From the NCBI GenBank assembly GCA_021397835.1, contig JAJFZO010000087.1, forward strand, positions 5,270,001-5,334,000: DNA of 64,000 nucleotides, read 5' to 3'. Positions 54,791-64,000 of the stretch are shown in pieces. The translations under genes were made by a program, and so were the position numbers. Source of the stretch: Moringa oleifera. Its lineage: Eukaryota; Streptophyta; Magnoliopsida; Brassicales; Moringaceae. A model generated the notes under the pieces. That model was not told the origin of the DNA. It worked only from the letters and a program-made list of their open reading frames with translations, and did no database searches. Each line of letters opens with the position of its first letter. Positions within the stretch are counted from its first letter, which is position 1.

Positions 54791-56930
54791 ACTTCTTAAG
54801 CCATCTCCAACTTTATTCACCAAATTTAACACCAACTTGTTATTAAAAAAAATTTAAAAATATTTCAAAACTAATCTTTTTCACCTCCAATTCATTTACA
54901 CCAAATTAGTATTATAATATTATTTTAACAATATAAATAATAATTATTAATAAAAATATTTATAAATTTAATTTATTTATTTTAAATAAATTAATATTAT
55001 ATAATAAATTATATTTTTTAATAATTTTTAAAATTAATAATTTATCAACTTAATTTTATAAAAATATATCTTTGTATGTAATTTTTACTTGATTATTTTT
55101 ATGAGTTGATGACATTTTTGCGATAATGTATGATAAATTCTTGATGGAGTGGTTTGAAATACACAATTCAAATTGATATTAAAATTTTATTACATAATTA
55201 ATACAAGATAAAAAATAACTAATATATTACAATATTTAATTTTTTGAATTACCATGATGATTTCCATAAATATTCAATCAATGCATCATGAAGTATAAAA
55301 TAAGCCTTTTTATATTTTAATTTATGTTGTAATTTGAGTTTATGTTATAATTGTTAATGTGGTATTATGTTTATTATACTATGCTATCAATTGAAGTAAA
55401 TTTTATTTTTATCATATTCATGTAAAGTTTAAATTATATCATAAATTATAAATTGTTATAATTTTTTACATATTTTAAATAATAATTTTGATATTATATA
55501 TAATAATATTATTAATTAAATAAATTATTATTAATTTAAATAAAATAAAATTACATATCAAATATTGATCTTATTTTGAAAATCTTGATGAGATATTCTT
55601 AATGGTGTAGCTTTTTTTTAATAATATGATATATTTATTAAGTTATTTATCAAAGATATATTTGATTCAAAAACTTAAAAAATAATTATATTAAAAAAAT
55701 TTTAAAATATACATTTAGTATAATACTGCAACTGCATCAAATTGCTGATCGATATTTGCCATTTCATTTGAGGTCATATTAGCAGATTTTCAACACTAAA
55801 TTAGTGTTTTACTGTCTTAAGGAATGTCTCTTGTTTTACTCTTTGGTTATTCTTTGGTTGTTTTAAAAAATATATTAAAAATATTAATTTATTTATTATA
55901 ATCCAAATAATTAGACATAAAAGAGGAAACAAATGAAGATAACTATTATTCATAAAGTAATCATTTATTTCCAACAAATTAATATTAAAGGAAGTTGAAA
56001 TGATTAGATTCGTAATAGTAATTAGTTGAAATTTATGGGACCGACATTTCAAAATAAGTCATATTAATGAGAAAATGGTTAACAAAATTATATGAAGTGC
56101 AATTTTTTTGGTCATTACCAGCTAAAGAAGTATCCCTTTTATGAATGTTGCATCCATGACAAGCAACATTTGAACAAGTTTGTGGCATGTGATTAAAGGA
56201 AACTATAATAATTATAAATAAAATTCATGTAAAAGGATTTAGATTATGGAATCCTAGGACCAAGATTGATGTGATTTTTTAAAAGGGTAAATTTATTGAA
56301 ATTAAAAGTACTAATTTTAATAAAAACTTAGTTTTCTTCAAATTAATCATATTTATTGAAATTAATAATTATAATTGTAAGTTTACATAAATTGCATATG
56401 ATTTTTCTCAATCAAATGATATCTTAGTTCTAACCTATTTGGAAAAACCTTTCAATTTCAAATTTTTTTGCTACAAGTGATATAAGAATAATTAAACTAT
56501 TAACCTATTTGGAATAATTAAACTATAAGAATAATTAAAATCTTAAACTTTTTTTTTCTTTGCTACAAGTGATATAAGAATAATTAAAATATGAACCTAT
56601 TTGGAAAAATCTTTCCATTTCAAATTTTGTTGCTACAAGTGATATAAGGATAACTTGGATTGCATATGATTGATGTGATGAAATAGTTTTGTCAAAAGTT
56701 ATATATTTAGATATTAGATCAATTAGGATGAATGATAACCTAAAACAAAATTAAAATTTTTGTTAGTAGTATTATATACTAAGCACCTAAGGGTGCAACC
56801 CATTACATATTTAATTAGTTTTTAGAGGTTAGTAATTTTGTTAACTTAAGTAGGTTTTACCTTAGCTAAAAAAACATATCCAGATTTCAAAAATTTTAAC
56901 ATTTAACCTCATTATCCCTGATTACATAGA
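54791..56930. other. Very AT-rich spacer, possible MITE
   Basis: The start AAGCCATCTCCAACTTTATT and GGTGTTAAATTTGGTG-type words (complement of 54815-54830) resemble ends of plant MITEs, but no inverted partner or target duplication was found. GCTACAAGTGATATAAGAAT is repeated at about 56470, 56562 and 56631, with AACCTATTTGGAA alongside. No gene. Confidence 0.45.
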
Positions 56931-56939
56931 ATGAAATTT

Positions 56940-58356
56940 CATAATTATAAAAAACATTCCAAAAAATTAAATGGGGTACCATCCTATCCACTTTCTTCTT
57001 CATGCCCTCATGTCTAGACCAAGCTATTATTTTTGCCGCCACTAACCCCACTCTATTTACACCCAACCAAAAGATGAAAAATTGTCTCAGTTTTTTCTTT
57101 ACATAGATAGTATTTGTTTGACTAGAATTTTTTTCTTGTTTGCTCTTAAGTGAAAAAAGCTATGTCAAAGGGCACTTTGCCTTTTCAAACTTGTTTTCAT
57201 GGAACTCGGATCCCCTCATTTCAATTGCAAGGTCCTTTAAAGTAAGACTTCACTATAAAACAGTTTCCATAACACACTAGCTTGCAAATTACTTTTTAAT
57301 TTAACATCTTGGGTCTTAGAATACAGTCTATCTAGTTGGCCTACCTGTCTGTCTTGGAAATTCCTACGAAGCTACACAAACGACATCCATCCCTTTACTT
57401 CATTCTCCCAACACTCGTTGACCACACATCCTTATTACTCGCAAGAGAATATACTTAATGGAGCCTCCTCACACCAGTAGTCACGCCAAAACTTCACTAA
57501 TCTATCACTGCGCACCTTAAATTTTATCCAACCCTTAACTTCTTCCACTCCTTCCCCTATGCATTTCATAAAGAAGACCAGTATTCCCTCTCCCCTGGCT
57601 TTGTCATCCATTCCCCTTCTAAATCCCCATTATACATCATAATCCTTTTCCACAATCCCTCATTCTTCACCATATACCTGTACAACCACTTGCCCAATAA
57701 TCCTTTGTTAAATAAAGTGAAATCCTTCACTCTAAGTCCTCCCAACATGATAGGTTAAGATACTACCTTCCACTTCACCAAATGATTTTTATAAACCTCT
57801 TCACCATTACATAAGAAGTTTTTTTGATTTACTTCTAATTTTTGAGCAATCACTTTTGGCATCGAAAATAATGACATAAAATATGTAAGCAAATTAGATA
57901 GTATGCTTTTGGTGAGAGTTAACCTCCTCCTCTTGGAGAGATACTGCTTCTTCCATCCAGCTAGCTTCCTCTCAAACCTTTCCATGACTCTTTTTCAAAA
58001 GGACTTATCTAAACACCTAACGCCAAAGGGAAGGCTTAGGTATCTCAGTGGAAGGCTAATCACCTTGTAACCCATAACACTAGCCAACGCCTTTGCAGCC
58101 CATAGCATCAGCCAATACCCTTGCATTTTCCACTTCCCCCACTGCTGCCACTTTAAATTTAGTACATCGATTTTTAACCCCGAAACTCCCTTAAAACTTA
58201 ATAGTATGCCTGTGAGATTAATTCATTCTTTTAGCTTTGCAACACAAAATATTATATTTTTGTCCACAAATAGGATATGAGTCTTCATTTCGTTCTCCAT
58301 TCCACCAACTCTAAACCCTTTTAGGTTCATCTAGCACCTCCATTACTAGTAAAAAC
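56940..58356 (-). pseudogene. LINE (plant L1-type) reverse-transcriptase remnant, 3' part
   Basis: Reading left from 58356: LLVMEVLDEPKRV (the MEVL motif after DPLSPYLF), then THILFVDKNIIFCVAKLK, where the catalytic FADD is FVDK. ISGLKIN-type GVSGLKIDVLNLKW, SLPLRYLSLPFGVRC, then ERFERKLAGWKKQYLSKRRR, LTLTKSILSNLLTYFMSLF and NHLVKWKVVS (57985-57755) follow. Then come MLGGLRVKDFTLFNKGLLGK and WLYRYMVKNEGLWKRIM (57748-57600). The zinc-binding reverse-transcriptase C-terminal domain (zf-RVT) remains as VPFDIAFFT, YYLCKEKTETIFHLLVGC (about 57180-57060). Many stops. This LINE sits between units B and C, and its 5' part resumes at 61539 beyond an inserted gypsy element. Confidence 0.88.
58312..58356. 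repeat. 45-bp direct repeat flanking the gypsy insertion, left copy
   Basis: TAAACCCTTTTAGGTT(CA)TCTAGCACC...CTAGTAAAAAC abuts the left LTR. The right copy is 61539-61583, with 43 of 45 bases the same. The sequence is LINE-derived. Confidence 0.9.
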
Positions 58357-58712
58357 TGATGCAGCAAAAGGTTTGCTTTGAAAAAGAAGCGAAATAAAAT
58401 TAAAGAACAAACCCGAAGGTTAAACTTGGAGAGAAATATTTGATAAATTGTATTGAGTTCTCTTTAACTATTACAATAAGTCTTTAAATAATGCGAAGAA
58501 GTAACGTAAGAATAGGAAATGTAAAAAGAATATAAAAATAAAAATAAAAAACTTGAGAAAATAAGAAACCAACTAAATGGGAAACTTGAGAGAATAAGAA
58601 GCTGACTAAATGAGAAACTTGAAAGAATAGGAAACTGACTAAATGAAAACTAAGATATCTAATCAAAATAGAACATTAACCGAAAGAGAACACTAAGTTA
58701 ACGTACACTACA
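58357..58712 (-). repeat. 3' LTR of the gypsy deletion derivative
   Basis: On plus it begins TGATGCAGCAAAAGG and ends ACACTACA, i.e. TGTAGTGT...GCATCA in element orientation. It contains three tandem 33-bp units (58551-58649). Confidence 0.88.
58551..58649 (-). repeat. 33-bp tandem repeat in LTR (three copies)
   Basis: AACTTGAGAGAATAAGAA...CTAAATGAGA, 33 bp per unit. The other LTR has four copies (about 61348-61480). Confidence 0.88.
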
Positions 58713-58727
58713 TCAATCCCTTCCATT
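58713..58727 (-). other. Polypurine tract of the gypsy deletion derivative
   Basis: On minus, AATGGAAGGGATTGA lies directly before the 3' LTR start TGTAGTG. Confidence 0.75.
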
Positions 58728-59480
58728 TCGAACAAAACTCGCCCTCGAGTTTATGGCTATAAAAAAAAAAAAAACTCATCTGGAGGAAAATACTCAAAGA
58801 TATCAGCAACATTGGGTAGGGGCCACAAACTTTCAACTTTTGTTGAGCAACTCATTAACTTGCCGCTATAACTCTTCATACTCGGCTAGGCTTATATAGC
58901 AATACTGAATATCTCATATAGGAGGTAGCTCATTAAGGAATTTATTAAGAGACAAATTGGCAAAATCAGCAAGTACCTCTTGGATCTTAGGTGGAACCTC
59001 AAAAATTTCTTCAGTTGGCCTTTCACCACTAACGTTACGATAAAGCTTGGCTCTTTAACCTGCTCAAAGAATTCTGAGGTTGCTATATTGATAAATGATG
59101 GTTTATCTTCCTTAATAAGAGAATTGCTTTTCAATGGTTGAGATTGTGGTAATAACATGTTCTTCTTGTTAAGCCACTGAAAGATAAAAGTATTATCTCG
59201 TCATTTATAAGTGGCATCAACATCATAATGCTATGATCTTCCTAAGATGATATGATAAGCGTCCATCTCTATTACATCGCATACGACCTCATCTTTGTAA
59301 TATTTTTTGATTGGCAAAGAAATTTTGCAAACTTTTTGCACTTGAACTTCCTATTCTTTTTTAATCCATGTGATCTTATATGGAGAAGGATATTTCTCAA
59401 TCTTTAAATTTAATGCTTTTATGAGAGCTTTAGAGACAACATTCTTGCTACTTATACTATTAATAATGACGTCGCATATC
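58728..59480 (-). pseudogene. Protease and linker remnant of the gypsy deletion derivative
   Basis: On minus 59460-59190 reads NVVSKALIKALNLKIEKYPS, then PYKITWIKK, CKISLPI, YYKDEVVCDVIEMDAYHIIL and GRS, the gypsy retropepsin-like core region (..IVS..LV..L.L....HP.PY...W..........V......I...Y.D.V.CDV..M....iLLGRPW). The D-S-G motif itself lies in damaged sequence upstream. The linker follows: NTFIFQWLNKKNMLLP (about 59180), LNELPPI and EYEELXRQVNELLNK (about 58930-58830). This should lead into reverse transcriptase, but the sequence goes straight to the 3' end. Confidence 0.75.
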
Positions 59481-60017
59481 TTATTACGAATAGTGCATCG
59501 AGTTCAAAAGATCTTGTGTCGTTGAGTGTTATCAAGTCTCTTTCGGGCAAGCAAGAGTCATTGGACAATACACGCCACTTCTCACACATCTCATTATGCA
59601 AACTCAGCACTATCATAAATTTCTTCTTCAAGAACTTGTACTTCATCACTACCATCTTCTTTTGCAAAGTTAACAGATCTTCTATTTGGATATTAATTTG
59701 AAAGGTGGTCTAATTAGTTGCATCGAAAACACTTTCCATGATTAGGGCACGCATAAGGATCATTATTGATTCGATGTTGTGCTAGTTACTACTTTGGGTG
59801 TTGGACCGAACAGAGGTTAAAGTGTTATTTTGATTCTATGCCAAACTTGAGTTGAAGAAGTAATTTTATTTATATTACTATTACTGCCTGGAGTTGCTGA
59901 CTCGTTTAAAGTTGAAAAAACTTCTTGATTTTGTCATCGAAAGTCATTCTGGGGATGCATAATGGAGTTGATCTGAGCTTTTACTTTCATCGCCAAATTT
60001 GCTGCATCTGTCATGTT
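59481..60017 (-). pseudogene. gag C-terminal / zinc-knuckle region, degenerate
   Basis: Sequence between the gag core and protease. No intact CCHC knuckle can be read. The frame 59667-59452 includes LHNEMCEKWRVLSNDSC, matching the spacer position before protease in such elements. Low information. Confidence 0.4.
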
Positions 60018-61115
60018 TTAAATCCTTTGAAGAGCAAATCGATCTTGAATAACCATTTTTAGGCCTCCAATATAATGAGCAATCAATTGATCCTCTGTCT
60101 CAGGTAGATTAACTCGTGCATTTAATCGATAGAATTCTTTTGTGTACTCATTAACAATACAATTGACTTGTCGATAATTTTGATATTGTTGATATAAAAA
60201 GTGCTCATAATTTGGAAGAAGAAATCGTCTTTTTAGTAATTGCTTCATCTTGGGCCAGTGAGAACATGTTGCTTTCCTTAATGTTGATAATTATATTGAA
60301 GTTGCTCCCACCAAGCAGAAACTCTACCTTTTAATTTATATGCCACGAGCTTAATTTTGTTTTCTTTTGAAATATTTAAATATATAAAAAAAATTCAACA
60401 GTTCTTACCCAGTCAAGAAAATCTTCAATGTTTAGACGACTGTCAAAACTTAGTAAATCTATCCTTATTTTAAATTCTTGAGTGTGTGGGCCTCAATCTT
60501 TGTCCCGAAAATAAAAATCTTTTTCTTCTTCAAATAAATAATCCAACCTCCGTGGCTGCCTTTGTTAAACATTCTTCCAACCTTGACGTCGAAAATCACC
60601 ATCTCGAAAAGGTGAAAGAGCATCCCTAACTTCAAACTCACCATCACGCTGCCATATAAGAGCTCTTCAATTTTGCCATTCATAGACCCATAATGAAACA
60701 TACTCATAAAAATCGTGATTCATAGTTTGTTCCACTTGAATTGGGCTATCATTATTGATTCTTGAGCCAATTTGGGATTGGTATTGATCGTCGTGGCTTG
60801 CTATAAGCTGTATTGACATCTTAAGCCTGGGTTAACAGGTGGTTGGTGTCTAAGTTGCAAATCCACATGATTTGCTACCCTAGAATTTCTTGGAATAAAA
60901 TCTGCATGGCTTAAGTATTGTTGACCACCATTCTTTATGTTGTCATGCTGATTTGGTCTTTACTTTATGGAATCACATCTTCTTTCCATAGTCGTTGCAG
61001 TTATTATCTGCATAAGATTACGAAGGGTTTCATCGATCTCATCAAGTCATTGCTCAAACTTATCAAATTGTTGTTCGTTGTCAATGGCATGTGTCCCACT
61101 AGAACTCAGCCATCA
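60018..61115 (-). pseudogene. gag: gag remnant of the gypsy deletion derivative
   Basis: From about 61090 on minus: DNEQQFDKFEQ, LDEIDETLRNLMQIITATTM (a predicted coiled coil), then RVANHVDLQLRHQPPVNPG. An aromatic region and the core follow: SHWPKMKQLLKRRFLLPNYE, FLYQQYQNYRQVN, VNEYTKEFYRLNARVNLPET and IAHYIGGLKMVIQDRFALQ (60248-60018). This is the retrotransposon gag pattern YQQYQNCRQG...V.EYT.EFYRL..R..L.E.E.Q.vaRYi.GLr..IQD of chromovirus-type plant gypsy elements. Multiple stops in the first half. Confidence 0.85.
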
Positions 61116-61127
61116 GAATAAGAGTAA

Positions 61128-61149
61128 AATCCTTGCTTTGATACCAATT
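61128..61149 (-). other. Primer-binding site of the gypsy deletion derivative
   Basis: On minus, AATTGGTATCAAAGCAAGG follows the 5' LTR end (...TGCATCA). TGGTATCAAAGC is one change from the initiator-methionine tRNA complement. Confidence 0.85.
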
Positions 61150-61538
61150 TGATGCAGGAGAAAGTTTACTTCAAAAGAGAAGCGAAATAAAATTAAAGAA
61201 CAAACCCGAAGGTTAAAACTTTTAGAGGAATATTTGATAAATAGTATTGAATTCTCTCTAACTATTATAATAAGTCTTTAATTAATGCGAAGAAGTAAAG
61301 TAAGAATAGGAAACGTAAAAAGAGTAGGAAAACTAAAAATAAAAAACTCGAAAAAATAGAAAACTAACTAAATAAAAAATTTGAGAGAATAAGAAGTTGA
61401 CTAAGTGAGAAACTTGAGAGAATAGGAAACTGACTAAATAAGAAAGTTGAGAGAATAGGAAACTAACTAAATGTGAAACTAAGATATCTAATCAAAATAG
61501 GATATTAACTGAAATAAGACACTAAGTTAATATGGACA
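61150..61538 (-). repeat. 5' LTR of the gypsy deletion derivative
   Basis: On plus it starts TGATGCAGGAGAAAG and ends TATGGACA. It aligns with 58357-58712 but is one 33-bp unit longer. Confidence 0.88.
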
Positions 61539-61583
61539 TAAACCCTTTTAGGTTTGTCTAGCACCTCCATTACTAGTAAAAAC
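61539..61583. repeat. 45-bp direct repeat flanking the gypsy insertion, right copy
   Basis: TAAACCCTTTTAGGTT(TG)TCTAGCACC...CTAGTAAAAAC, partner of 58312-58356. Confidence 0.9.
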
Positions 61584-62110
61584 AATGAAGATCTCAAAAT
61601 GGATAAAAGAACTTCGATGGGCTGCCATTCATTATCACCGCAAAAGATATTATAAAAATACACCAAAAAATCCAACTATTCCACTTACTGCCGCAGCACA
61701 TCTTCTTTAGAATGTCCATGAGAAACTCCCACGAAATATGGTTGAGATTTCTTCATATCCAATTTGCACACAACACCACTCATTCCTGATCTCATTTGAC
61801 TATCTATAACCTTATTTGCAACCAAAGCAGCATGTAAAATTTGTGTGCCCTTCACAAACGCATTCTAGTTCATGCCAACCATCTCTTCTACCATCAATTG
61901 TAATCTTTTGGTCAACACCATGGAGATCAACTTGTAAACACATCCCTTCAAAGTAATCGGTCTATATTCACTAATTTTTTCAGCCCCATACATCTATGGT
62001 ATCAAAACTAAAAATGTGGAATTTAAAGATTTCACAAATTTCTCATTCTCATAAAAGTCCCCAAATGCCATCATAATGTCACTTTTCATCACCTCCCAAT
62101 AATATTAGAT
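61539..62110 (-). pseudogene. LINE reverse-transcriptase remnant, 5' part
   Basis: On minus from 62090: MKSDIMMAFGDFYENEKFVK, NSTFLVLIP, EYRPITLKGCVYKLISMVLT, KRLQLMVEEMVGMN and AFVKGTQILHAALVANKVID, then MSGVVCKLDMKKSQ. This is the plant LINE pattern N.TfI.LIPK.......FRPISL.g..YKiiakvLa.RL..v....I...Q.AFV.gR.ILD..LIANE......... KLD.EKAyD, here KLDMKKSQ. It continues across the inserted gypsy element into 56940-58356. Stops show it is dead. Confidence 0.88.
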
Positions 62111-62445
62111 CAGTTAAGTTAAGTACTAAATTGAAACATAAAGTATCATTCTTTCGTCTTTAAAAATAGAAATGAAAACCAAATCTTTAAAAGCATGGAG
62201 GCAAAAATCATGAAGTGCCCTAGAATATTGATAGCACCATTCTTCATCTTCCTGACTCTAGTCAAATACTACTTAAATAATATCATTTTCAAAAACATTA
62301 ACAAAAACAAAAATTAGAAAGACTCGATATATCCAAAACAATTAAATTAAAACAACCTAGAAGATACCAATGAATATCAACCAAAAAAAGGCCTATTATA
62401 GATAATAGCGTTATTTTCTAATTATAAGATGAAGCAGCTTCTTGC
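62111..62445. other. Spacer between LINE remnant and unit C
   Basis: AT-rich, no gene seen. It may include upstream parts of the LINE (endonuclease region), but no motif was recognised. Confidence 0.4.
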
Positions 62446-63055
62446 ATCATTTCATCATAGTTCATTCTTCTTTTAACTTCAAAATTGCATTTTTAGATAC
62501 AAGAGTTAACGAGATAAGAGTGATTATTCCTCAAATATTCTCTAAATTATTCAAGAAACTGGCTTAATGCTTGTTGAGAATACTTACGGATATTTGATTA
62601 TGTAATATATAAGTATCAATTTGTTGTTTGACTAAGCTTTATCCTGAAGTAAAAGGGCTAGCACCTATAAATAAACAATCCCTAAGAAAGATGGATAATA
62701 AAATATGAGAAATTCTATGCTGACTTTATATTTTAAACATTAAATGTGAGGTTGACAGGATAGTGTTAGTAATAAGTTATTGAGCCACAGCTTAGAAATA
62801 TCACTTCTCATGCCAAAGCTTGTGTCTAGAGTTCAACAAAAAAACATTTACTAGTAAGGAATGCAAATGAATTATCATGGAGAACCAATAGTTAGCTTAA
62901 CAACAATAGTTAGAATCTAAAGAAGTTAGCTGCTTACTCATTCTCCCAGTAGGCTCAGTAAACAAGTTCTAAAATCTTCAAATGAAAAAAATGAAAAGAT
63001 ATGAAATGAACTTGAAAAGATAACTAGAGAGATACATTTTCTTTTATTTTTTAAA
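62446..63055 (-). repeat. Duplicated unit C (partial, runs toward the window end)
   Basis: CCAATAGTTAGCTTAACAAC, GTAGGCTC and TTCTAAAATCTTCAAATGAA match unit B 49015-49140. GTGTTAGTAAT and ATATCACTTCTCATGCCAAA match unit A 35850-35890. Similarity fades after about 63050. This is the region that in units A and B lies 3' of the LRR remnant, so LRR and NAC sequence could lie beyond the window. Confidence 0.75.
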
Positions 63056-63999
63056 TTTTGTTTAGTCATGGAGTGAAAATGGAAAAAAAAAATTATTAAT
63101 TGGTCCTAACTAGGGCTGATCCTGTGAAAATGGAAAAAAGAAATAATAATTACTGCTTGTTCTTGACCAAAAGCAAAGTCTTAGTCTTGTAAAAGTTGGG
63201 GGCATTATCATAATCTTTTCACTGATCAAAGATTCGACGACATCCAGTAATTATAATGGGGGCTTTTTTATGTCATTATCCTGTGTCCTATTAACTCAAA
63301 TTAGTAGAATTTGAAGGCTAATTAGTCAATATGGATATGAATGAAAAATCCATTTTCACCATTATAAGAATACTTTAATCTCACAAATGACAAAAAATGC
63401 CACCAACTTACTTCATCCGCACAATAAGATAAGGTACTTAACATAATTACAGGATAAGAACAACATGCCCCACTTTCAACCAGGCCTGCTTCAGGGGCAG
63501 GGGACCAAGATGGTTGCTTAGGACTCCTCTTTCAAGCGGTGTCCTATTTTTAAATGGCCCTTACTTGATTTTTTTTAAAAAATATTTTTTAATTATTAAT
63601 AAACACGATTTAATTATTGGAGTAAAAAAAAATTAAATCCCTTACTCTATCATAGAAGAGTTACTTGTTCTTCCTCTGATTTCGAATTGTGTAATTAGGA
63701 AGCATTCTAAGAGGGGCAAAGCAGCACTTGAAGCAGCAGGTGCATGGCCAGACCACAACTTCGCCGCGTAACTTTGGGAGCCATGGCTGATATATGTCGA
63801 TCTTATCCTTAGGATGAAACATTTTCCTCGAAGTTGGTAGTAATTTGTCGTTCGTGAGGTTTAAAATATTGTTAGCCAGTGGAAACGCGTTTTTCATCAT
63901 TGAACATAGTCACTAATTAGCCTTCAAATTCTAGAAACTCTTTTCAGGTACGCGATGACAATGACAATGACAACATAAAAGCATTAGCCATTTTTTATA
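63056..63999. other. Right end of the window, mostly non-coding
   Basis: GTGAAAATGGAAAAA(A/G) occurs twice (63076, 63126). A GC-richer patch is at 63470-63540. A minus open frame 63900-63661 (79 codons from an ATG) has a cysteine cluster, WPCTCCFKCCFAPLRML, and no family I recognise. It could be a small or partial gene, or chance. I do not assign a function. Confidence 0.35.
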
Positions 64000-64000
64000 G

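Larger units (their letters stand above)
58357..61538 (-). mobile_element. Ty3/gypsy deletion derivative (gag-protease only) inserted in the LINE
   Basis: The element is 3.2 kb with LTRs at 58357-58712 and 61150-61538, a methionine-type primer site and a polypurine tract, all in minus orientation. The 2.4-kb interior has gag and protease remnants but jumps from the protease-RT linker to a 3' untranslated end. Reverse transcriptase, RNase H and integrase are deleted. It would have depended on a full-length partner. It is flanked by a 45-bp direct repeat, not the usual 4-6 bp. Confidence 0.88.

Noticed and set aside
54791..55800. Complete MITE starting AAGCCATCTCCAAC
   Set aside because: The start looks MITE-like, but no inverted end or target duplication could be found, so only a possibility is recorded.
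1..63999. tRNA, rRNA, CRISPR array, organelle or viral integration
   Set aside because: No cloverleaf-type, rRNA, spacer-repeat or organelle-like sequence was noticed on reading both strands; a tRNA scan would be the decisive test.

Overview
The window is nuclear DNA of a flowering plant, most likely a eudicot. It is AT-rich, intron-bearing and dominated by plant-type transposons: Ty3/gypsy Tat-lineage, Ty1/copia, CACTA/En-Spm, MULE, hAT MITE and plant L1-type LINE. It also carries remnants of two plant gene families, a NAC-domain transcription factor and the LRR of a CC-NBS-LRR resistance gene. I cannot name the species. No gene in the window looks intact, and I saw no rRNA, tRNA or CRISPR array.

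Layout. (1) 1-25 kb is a nest of transposons. An old CACTA transposase gene (CACTA-1, minus strand) is split by a 13.9-kb Tat-lineage gypsy element at 1845-15742. That element has LTRs of about 2.35 and 2.42 kb and a perfect 5-bp target duplication, GTGAG. The CACTA-1 fragment on the right ends at 16696, where a second, better preserved CACTA element (CACTA-2) begins with CACTACAAGAAAA and a run of ACCGTCAT/ATGACGGT subterminal repeats. CACTA-2 has two minus-strand genes: a TNP2-type transposase (21.1-24.6 kb) and a second gene (17.8-21.0 kb) that ends in a Ulp1-like cysteine protease. Its right terminus was not found. (2) 25-28.6 kb is non-coding and includes a TAATTAATTA low-complexity tract. 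(3) 28.6-34.5 kb is a decayed MULE: a mudrA-like transposase on plus, converging on DUF1985 and Ulp1-like remnants on minus. It is strewn with a short GGTGCGAAAATG-like repeat and carries a 491-bp hAT MITE with an 8-bp target duplication. (4) 34.7-35.8 kb is a GC-rich, near-palindromic minisatellite. (5) 35.8-64 kb is a tandem array of at least three diverged units (A about 35.8-45.3, B about 48.6-54.8, C from about 62.45 kb). A and B hold a NAC remnant upstream of an LRR remnant on minus. Unit A is interrupted by a complete but dead copia element (35903-40808). Between B and C lies a LINE, itself interrupted by a deletion-derivative gypsy element (58357-61538) that is flanked by an unusual 45-bp direct repeat.

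How the pieces relate. The order of events can be read for most of the window: CACTA-1, then the gypsy and CACTA-2 insertions into it; duplication of the NAC/LRR unit, then copia into A; LINE between B and C, then gypsy into the LINE. Two unrelated DNA transposon types here carry Ulp1-type protease sequence. Translations were done by eye, so exon limits in decayed elements are approximate.
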